This document shows, piece by piece, positions 7,654 through 12,143 of a DNA stretch of 12,143 bases. Position 1 is the stretch's first letter, and every line of letters begins with the position of its first letter. The notes below the pieces were generated by a model that saw only the letters and a list, made by a program, of their open reading frames with translations, was not told the DNA's origin and searched no databases. The stretch covers positions 1-12,143 of the forward strand of contig DKFA01000043.1 in assembly GCA_002452695.1 (NCBI GenBank), in the 5' to 3' direction. The position numbers and the translations under genes were made by a program. Origin of the DNA: Dehalococcoidia bacterium UBA6808. Its GTDB lineage: Bacteria > Chloroflexota > Dehalococcoidia > GIF9 > UBA5629.

Positions 7654-8391
7654 TTGCTTGAATTAAAGAATGTAAAAAAATCTTTCGGCGGGGTTCATGC
7701 CGTCGATGATGTCAGCTTTACCGTGAAAGAAGGAGAGGTCGTCGGGCTAATCGGTCCCAATGGAGCGGGCAAATCTACGCTGATCAACCTGATCACCGGA
7801 GTATTCCCCTGTGATAAAGGCTCCATAACTTTCCTGGGGAAAGATATCACCGGTAAACCACCCCATATGATCTGCAAGGCAGGATTATCACGGACCTATC
7901 AGATCCCGCAGCCTTTTTATAACATGACATGCCTACTCAGCACTATGGTATCGGTGCTCAACGGTAAGGAAAGAGAGAACATGAGCCTTTCTGACGCAGC
8001 ACTTGAAGCATCCTACTACCTTGAGTTTGTCGGCCTGTTTTCCAAGCGTGATAGCCTTGCCCGTGACCTCAATCTCTACGATATGAGGATGCTGGAACTG
8101 GCCAGGGCGCTGGCGACCACCCCTAAATTGCTTTTGATAGACGAGACCATGGCCGGCCTCAACCCTGTGGAATCACAAAATGCACTCGACATGATCCGCA
8201 GTGCTCAGGACCAGTTCGGTATAACCATTCTGTGGATAGAACACGTCATGAAAATTATCATGAGCGCTGCACAAAGAATCGTGGTGCTTCACTACGGGCG
8301 CAAGATCGCGGAGGGCCTGCCCTCAGAGATCTTCAATGACGACTTCGTAGTTAAAGCTTACCTGGGAGACAAGCATGTTAAAAGTAAATGA
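7654..8391 (+). CDS. livG: Liv-type ABC transporter ATPase, LivG family
   Basis: This 245-residue cytoplasmic protein is one of the two ATP-binding subunits. Walker A is GPNGAGKST (34-42). Walker B is KLLLIDE with catalytic Glu164, followed by TMAGLNP, the LivG-type D-loop region. The switch histidine is His197 in WIEHVM. The ABC signature is unusual: where LSGGQ or LAYGQ is expected, the sequence reads LNLYD (139-143), followed by the normal MLELARALAT. The usual Pro after the catalytic Glu is Thr. LivG-like ATPases with a non-LSGGQ signature do occur, so the protein is probably functional as a heterodimer with LivF, which carries a canonical signature. It starts with TTG and ends 17 nt inside livF. 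Length is near the normal 250. Confidence 0.92.
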   Translation: MLELKNVKKSFGGVHAVDDVSFTVKEGEVVGLIGPNGAGKSTLINLITGVFPCDKGSITFLGKDITGKPPHMICKAGLSRTYQIPQPFYNMTCLLSTMVSVLNGKERENMSLSDAALEASYYLEFVGLFSKRDSLARDLNLYDMRMLELARALATTPKLLLIDETMAGLNPVESQNALDMIRSAQDQFGITILWIEHVMKIIMSAAQRIVVLHYGRKIAEGLPSEIFNDDFVVKAYLGDKHVKSK

Positions 8392-9079
8392 TCTGAAGGT
8401 TTCCTATGGGGTTATACCTGTTGTACGTGGGGTTAGCTTCGTTGTTAAGCAGAATGAGGTGATAGCGCTGCTCGGAGGCAACGGCAGCGGCAAGACGACC
8501 ATTCTGAATACAATATCCGGCATATGCAGACCGACGGAAGGCTCCATCAATTTCCTGGGCAATAACATACAGAAAACCAAGCCCAACAAGATCGTAGAAC
8601 TGGGCATTGTGCAGATACCTGAGGGCAGGAAAATCTTCCCCTATATGTCAGTGGAAGAAAACCTGCTGATGGGCGCGTGCACGCCCAAGGCCTGGAGCAA
8701 GAGAAATGCTTCACTGGATAAAGCTTTCAGCATGTTCCCTATTCTGAAAGATCGCAGGAGACAGAGGGCCAGCCTGTTGAGCGGCGGTGAACAGCAGATG
8801 ATGGTTATTGCACGTGCACTGATGGCCCTTCCCAAACTGCTGCTGGTCGATGAACCGTCGCTGGGATTGTCACCTGTTCTTGTAGACCAGATCTATGAAA
8901 CACTGGTAAAAATACCGGAAGACGGTATCACTGTATTACTTTCGGAACAAAATGCTCAATACGCTCTGGAGATATCATCACGGGGCTACGTATTACAGGA
9001 CGGAGAAATCGTTACTGAAGGCGAAAGCCAGGCATTGCTTAACAGCGACCTGGTTAAAAAAGCATATCTGGGGGGTTAA
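8375..9079 (+). CDS. livF: Liv-type ABC transporter ATPase, LivF family
   Basis: This 234-residue ATPase is the partner of LivG. Walker A is GGNGSGKTT (34-42), the Q-loop region is VQIPEGRKIFP, the signature is LLSGGEQQ (134-141) and Walker B is LLLVDEPSLGLSP with Glu160. The switch position reads SEQNA, with Gln instead of His; this Gln is normal for LivF proteins, which have VEQN. The ending YVLQDGEIVTEGE is typical. The start lies 17 nt inside livG with GGGAG 6 nt upstream, and the stop TAA is directly followed by the ATG of the next gene, so production of LivG, LivF and the first CoA-transferase is likely coupled. Confidence 0.93.
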   Translation: MLKVNDLKVSYGVIPVVRGVSFVVKQNEVIALLGGNGSGKTTILNTISGICRPTEGSINFLGNNIQKTKPNKIVELGIVQIPEGRKIFPYMSVEENLLMGACTPKAWSKRNASLDKAFSMFPILKDRRRQRASLLSGGEQQMMVIARALMALPKLLLVDEPSLGLSPVLVDQIYETLVKIPEDGITVLLSEQNAQYALEISSRGYVLQDGEIVTEGESQALLNSDLVKKAYLGG

Positions 9080-10441
9080 ATGCACACCGACTATTTTGAT
9101 TATGTTAGAGGCCTTTTCGACCGGAGTAAAATAGACGGCAAACCGGAGGCGCTTAAAGGCATCCGGGTGCTGGATTTTACACACATGATTTTCGGCCCCA
9201 CAGTTGCCAAGACACTGGCATTGTTTGGCGCTGAGGTAATCAAGGTTGAAGTACCATATATTGGAGACTACTGGAGAACATCCACTTATTGGGGTAAATA
9301 CTGGAAACATTCAAATCCTTTTTACCATTTTATCAATCCTAACAAATATTTTGTGGGCATCGATGTTAAATATCCCGAAGGTAAGGAGTTGATTCTCAAG
9401 CTGGCGGAGATGTCAGACGTAGTAATCGAGAATTTTGCCGCAGGCACTGCGGAAGCCTGGGGTATTGGCTACACCCAGATCAGCAAGATCAATCCCAAAA
9501 TCATCTATGCCAGTTGTTCCACGTTTGGTCAGTTCGGTCCTGATAAGTTCAGGCCCGGTTGGGACATGCTGGCACAGGGCGTCAGCGGAGCTATTGGTGT
9601 AACCGGCTATCCGGATACCGACCTGCGCTTTAAGATACCTGACTATTATGGCGATTTCCAGCCTGGCAATTATGCTGCCATGTTTGTGCTGGCAGCGCTT
9701 CGCTACAGGCAGAAAACAGGCAAAGGTCAATATCTGGACATAGCCCAGGGCGAGATCTTAATGAGGGAAATGTTTCACTTTACTTATATGAGTGCCACTG
9801 GAAAATCAATAGGCGCTACAGGCAACAACGATCCCACTATGGCTCCATCGGGCATATTCAAAACTCAGGATAAAACATTCTTAGCATTAGCAGTCAGTAA
9901 TGATATGCAATTTAAAGCTCTCTGTAAAGCAATGCAACGATTAGATTTAGCGCAAGACCCGAGGTACGAGAAAGCCCCTGAACGCCTGAAAGCACAAAAT
10001 GCCGACCTGCTCAATAAGCTTGTCAGCAACTGGATTGCCTGTAATAAAGCTAATGAGATACTGGATTTAGCGAAAATACATGGCTTCGCCGCAACCAGGG
10101 TCATGAATGATGTGGATCTGTGCAATGATGAGTGGCGTAGAGAACGTGGTAGCGTCGTTGAGTTTGACGATGAGATGTACAAGAAGCTGGTTTTACCTGC
10201 AGCACCTGTTCAACTCAGCGAAACACCAGGCCGCTTAAAGTGGCTTTCCAGACCACTGGGATACCATAACCGCTATGTATTCAAGAAACTGCTTAAGCTG
10301 TCAGACGACGAAATCAAGATGTTGCAGGATAAAAGAGTGGTTGGGAATTGGGACTACCATGTCGGTCAGAGACCACCTGTCTATTATGACATTCAGCAAG
10401 ACAAAATGTTTAACTATAAGGAAGAAACCAATGGGCAATAA
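9080..10441 (+). CDS. CaiB/BaiF class III CoA-transferase (catalytic Asp present)
   Basis: This 453-residue protein belongs to the class III CoA-transferases, which move CoA between carboxylic acids through an aspartyl-CoA anhydride/thioester. The family opening LKGIRVLDFTHMIFGPT (25-41) and FGAEVIKVE (49-57) forms the Rossmann-like CoA-binding start. GKELILKLAEMSDVVIENF and TAEAWGIGY follow as in FRC and CaiB. Aligning outward from GKGQ with O. formigenes formyl-CoA transferase places Asp192 (in YYGDFQPGN) on its catalytic Asp169. The later LDIAQGE resembles the DIAMYE of carnitine CaiB. About 20 extra N-terminal residues precede the conserved core. The gene directly follows livF (no gap, G-run RBS at 9070-9075) and overlaps the next CoA-transferase by 11 nt. 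Substrate unknown; the adjoining importer suggests it activates the imported acid. A racemase role, as in AMACR relatives, is less likely. Confidence 0.88.
   Translation: MHTDYFDYVRGLFDRSKIDGKPEALKGIRVLDFTHMIFGPTVAKTLALFGAEVIKVEVPYIGDYWRTSTYWGKYWKHSNPFYHFINPNKYFVGIDVKYPEGKELILKLAEMSDVVIENFAAGTAEAWGIGYTQISKINPKIIYASCSTFGQFGPDKFRPGWDMLAQGVSGAIGVTGYPDTDLRFKIPDYYGDFQPGNYAAMFVLAALRYRQKTGKGQYLDIAQGEILMREMFHFTYMSATGKSIGATGNNDPTMAPSGIFKTQDKTFLALAVSNDMQFKALCKAMQRLDLAQDPRYEKAPERLKAQNADLLNKLVSNWIACNKANEILDLAKIHGFAATRVMNDVDLCNDEWRRERGSVVEFDDEMYKKLVLPAAPVQLSETPGRLKWLSRPLGYHNRYVFKKLLKLSDDEIKMLQDKRVVGNWDYHVGQRPPVYYDIQQDKMFNYKEETNGQ
10418..10424 (+). promoter_or_regulatory. RBS that decides the start of the second CoA-transferase
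   Basis: AAGGAAG lies 6 nt before ATG 10431. The reading frame is open back to 10275, but the extra 52 residues are Cys/Arg/Lys-rich, unlike the family, and come from a stretch that codes for the first CoA-transferase in another frame. Confidence 0.7.
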
Positions 10442-11777
10442 CGAGAAAAACGAGAAAACTTTTTCCAGGTATTTAAAGGATAAAAAAACAATACAACGTA
10501 TCTCAGAATGGGGCAACGTAATTGCAAAAATGGCTTCACCTGAGGGTAAGCCTGAAGCACTCAACGAACTTGTGGTGCTTGATCTGAGTTACGCCAATCT
10601 GGCCGGATCGATAGCGGCAAGCTACCTGGCGGAATTTGGCGCCGAAGTGATTAAGATCGAAGGTCCCGAAGGAGACCCTTCGCGTATGATAACTCCTTAT
10701 GGAGAAATGGTCGATGGAGTAGGCCTGTGCTTTCTCATGGAAAACCGCAATAAGTACATGCTTAGCCTGGACTTAGAGAAGGCTATGGGACAAGAAAACT
10801 TAAAAAAGCTGGCGGCCAAGGCAGATATCCTGATCGAAACCTATGCACCGGGCGAACTGGACTCACTGGGGATCGGCTACAGACAACTTAAAGAAATCAA
10901 CCCGAAACTAATCTACATTGCTATCACACCGTATGGGCATTACACGGAAAAAGCCCGGCAGTTAGCAAAAATACCCTGGACGGATCTTACCAGCCAAGCT
11001 GAATCTGGGCTGACTGCTATCATCGGCGCATTACCAGATGAACCGGAGCCTTACAACTGGCCGACCAGAGCAGGATTTCATGCTGCGTCCTATGTGACAG
11101 CTACGTCTGCTACGCTGGGGGCTCTGGCAGCCGTTTACTGGAGGGAATTATCAGGCAAGGGTCAAATGCTGGATGTTGCCTCGGCAGACGCTTTCGCATC
11201 ATGTGTAGGCATCCCAGTGATTATGGGCTATATATGGAAACGCCCCCGCATGCGCTATGGAATACTTGATTACGGCCTTTGCCCATATGGTTTTTTTAGA
11301 TGCAAAGACGGTTACATTGCCATCGCCTCTTTTCGTGATCAGGATTTTAGAGCAGCACTTAAAGTTCTGGGCAGATGGGACCTCGAAGAGGACTGGCGCT
11401 CATTGCTTGACCGGATTACCGATGATACCGAAAAGGCAAAAATATTAGATAATGAAATCGCGAAATCCATCGCTAACTATACATATGATGATTTATATCA
11501 GAAATTCACCAGCTATAGCTACAAATCAGCACGTAATAAGTGGAGCGGAGGCGGTTTACCTGTAACCGCTAAACTGCTTATGCCGGAAGAGGTCATTAAA
11601 GAGGAACACTGGAAAGTCCGCAAGACCTTTATGGAAGTGAAAGGCGAGAAATACGGCAGTTTACTTGTGCCTACAGCAGGTAAAATGTCGGAGACGCCAC
11701 CACGTGTGAAATGGATTTCTACAGAAATTGGCAAGGATAATGCCCATATTTATGAGAAATACGGACTTTCAGATTAG
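10431..11777 (+). CDS. CaiB/BaiF class III CoA-transferase homolog, catalytic Asp replaced by Ser
   Basis: This 448-residue protein is a second class III CoA-transferase homolog. Family marks are LNELVVLDLSYANLAGS (44-60), FGAEVIKIEGPEGDPSR (69-85), ADILIETYAPGELDSLGIGY (131-150) and SGKGQMLDVASAD (241-253). Ungapped alignment back from GKGQ puts Ser220 (GFHAASYVT) where formyl-CoA transferase has its catalytic Asp169, and no Asp or Glu lies close by. It may therefore be a non-catalytic or structural partner of the preceding protein. Two-gene class III enzymes such as SmtAB and BbsEF show that this family can form heteromers. It shares GKPEAL just before the core with the upstream gene, hinting at an old tandem duplication, though the two are now quite different. 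About 45 hydrophilic residues precede the core. It overlaps the upstream gene by 11 nt. No intrinsic terminator is visible after it. Confidence 0.85.
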   Translation: MGNNEKNEKTFSRYLKDKKTIQRISEWGNVIAKMASPEGKPEALNELVVLDLSYANLAGSIAASYLAEFGAEVIKIEGPEGDPSRMITPYGEMVDGVGLCFLMENRNKYMLSLDLEKAMGQENLKKLAAKADILIETYAPGELDSLGIGYRQLKEINPKLIYIAITPYGHYTEKARQLAKIPWTDLTSQAESGLTAIIGALPDEPEPYNWPTRAGFHAASYVTATSATLGALAAVYWRELSGKGQMLDVASADAFASCVGIPVIMGYIWKRPRMRYGILDYGLCPYGFFRCKDGYIAIASFRDQDFRAALKVLGRWDLEEDWRSLLDRITDDTEKAKILDNEIAKSIANYTYDDLYQKFTSYSYKSARNKWSGGGLPVTAKLLMPEEVIKEEHWKVRKTFMEVKGEKYGSLLVPTAGKMSETPPRVKWISTEIGKDNAHIYEKYGLSD

Positions 11778-11796
11778 CGACATCGGACATTACTTA

Positions 11797-12020
11797 TACA
11801 GGCTGTCTAAAAATCTTTTCTGCCGGAGGATAATGGCCGACCATCGATTGTCTCCGGCACCGTAAAATGGTTATCTCTTGAAGGCTGCCATCCCGCTTTA
11901 TCTCGCCGAAAACCGGCTCCACCGTGTATCTACGTCTGGCATAGATCCGTTTCCCCTCATCCCCTCTCCAGCTTCTCCCTCGTCGCCTCCGAAAGCGGCT
12001 TACGCCCATCTCGACGTACC
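11797..12020 (-). pseudogene. IS4/IS5-superfamily DDE transposase, C-terminal remnant with frameshifts
   Basis: On the minus strand EGKRIYARRRYTVEPVFGEI is followed by KRD. This is the C-terminal catalytic block of DDE transposases of the IS1182/IS4/IS5 type. VEPVFGEIK is encoded by 11922-11896 and supplies the last acidic residue, and it fits the YREK-type spacing (R-3-E-6-K). Just upstream, SEATREKLERG continues the same protein in another frame; dropping one G from the G4 run (plus-strand C run 11961-11964) would join it to DEGKRIYARRR. Downstream, pieces of the expected end (MAAFKR, then NRWSAIIL) appear in a different frame with a stop between. The N-terminal two-thirds is missing. It is a pseudogene. 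Confidence 0.7.
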
Positions 12021-12108
12021 GTCCGTGTCTCTCTTCTTGTGCATTGCACATGTTACCCAGTCTTCTCTATTACCGGCTACCCTATACCCGACTTTTGGGC
12101 AGCCTGTA
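11797..12108. mobile_element. Decayed, internally deleted insertion sequence (MITE-like)
   Basis: The ends form a 19-bp imperfect inverted repeat: TACAGGCTGTCTAAAAATC at 11797-11815 and the complement of TACAGGCTGCCCAAAAGTC at 12108-12090, with 16 of 19 bases matching. Both repeats can be read as CAGGCTG flanked by TA. The AGGCTGTC..AAAA style of end is common in IS5/IS1182-type elements. At 312 bp the element is far shorter than a full IS of this type. It keeps only a broken C-terminal piece of the transposase on the minus strand, so it cannot move by itself. It lies 19 nt after the stop of the last CoA-transferase gene and marks the right border of the operon. Confidence 0.65.
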
Positions 12109-12143
12109 AGGATATAAAAAAGAAGCCGCCCCGATTTAAATCG
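12109..12143. other. Right edge without a gene
   Basis: No gene is visible here. On the minus strand GGGGCGGCTTCTTTTTT (12134-12118) resembles the 3' arm and U-run of an intrinsic terminator whose 5' arm would lie outside the window. The final 12 bases, CGATTTAAATCG (12132-12143), are a perfect palindrome. Confidence 0.25.

Noticed and set aside
7654..9079. livG/livF as ATPases of an unrelated efflux or lipid transporter
   Set aside because: Direct linkage and overlap with LivH/LivM permeases, the MAGLNP motif in LivG and the SEQNA switch in LivF identify the Liv family.
10275..10430. Extended N-terminus of the second CoA-transferase
   Set aside because: The added 52 residues overlap the first CoA-transferase in another frame and look unnatural (Cys/Arg/Lys-rich). 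ATG 10431 has a good AAGGAAG at 6 nt and gives a family-like product.
11878..12117. Plus-strand open frame of 79 codons downstream of the operon
   Set aside because: It is antisense to the transposase remnant, spans the right inverted repeat, has a Pro/Ser-rich translation without motif and lacks an RBS.

Overview
The window reads as a catabolic gene neighbourhood of an anaerobic-type bacterium living on organic acids. It has a divergent regulator, a complete Liv-type (branched-chain amino acid/carboxylate family) ABC importer, two class III CoA-transferases and a one-polypeptide biotin-dependent acyl-CoA carboxylase. Gene content, TTG/GTG starts, roughly 50% GC, a lipoprotein-type binding protein (suited to a single-membrane cell) and tandem CaiB/BaiF genes together resemble sediment Chloroflexota such as Dehalococcoidia. 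That is an inference from style; no marker gene is present.

Layout. Positions 15-39 hold a plus-strand intrinsic terminator, apparently the end of a gene to the left of the window. Positions 43-3339 (minus) encode the carboxylase: biotin carboxylase, biotinyl domain, then carboxyltransferase. Positions 3340-3470 form a divergent control region with two back-to-back, partly overlapping sigma70-like promoters and three AGTCA/TGACT half-sites that look like a TetR operator. Then on the plus strand come a TetR regulator (3471-4178), livK (4301-5596), livH, livM, livG, livF (5716-9079) and two CaiB/BaiF CoA-transferases (9080-11777). From livH onward the genes overlap or nearly abut (largest gap 16 nt), so they should be one transcript. 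A 14-bp hairpin between livK and livH probably sets different mRNA levels for the binding protein and the membrane parts. Positions 11797-12108 are a decayed, internally deleted insertion sequence with 19-bp imperfect terminal inverted repeats and a frameshifted transposase C-terminus. The last 35 bases hold no gene.

How it may work (inference): the lipoprotein LivK captures a small carboxylate or amino-acid-like solute. LivHMGF imports it with ATP, and the CoA-transferase pair activates it by moving CoA from a donor thioester. The divergent carboxylase carboxylates this or a downstream acyl-CoA. The TetR protein, perhaps sensing the acyl-CoA, would control both directions from the shared operator. 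The most unusual points are that the second CoA-transferase lacks the family's catalytic aspartate (Ser at that position) while its neighbour keeps it, that the carboxylase has no room for the usual BT linker domain, and that LivG has an atypical ABC signature.
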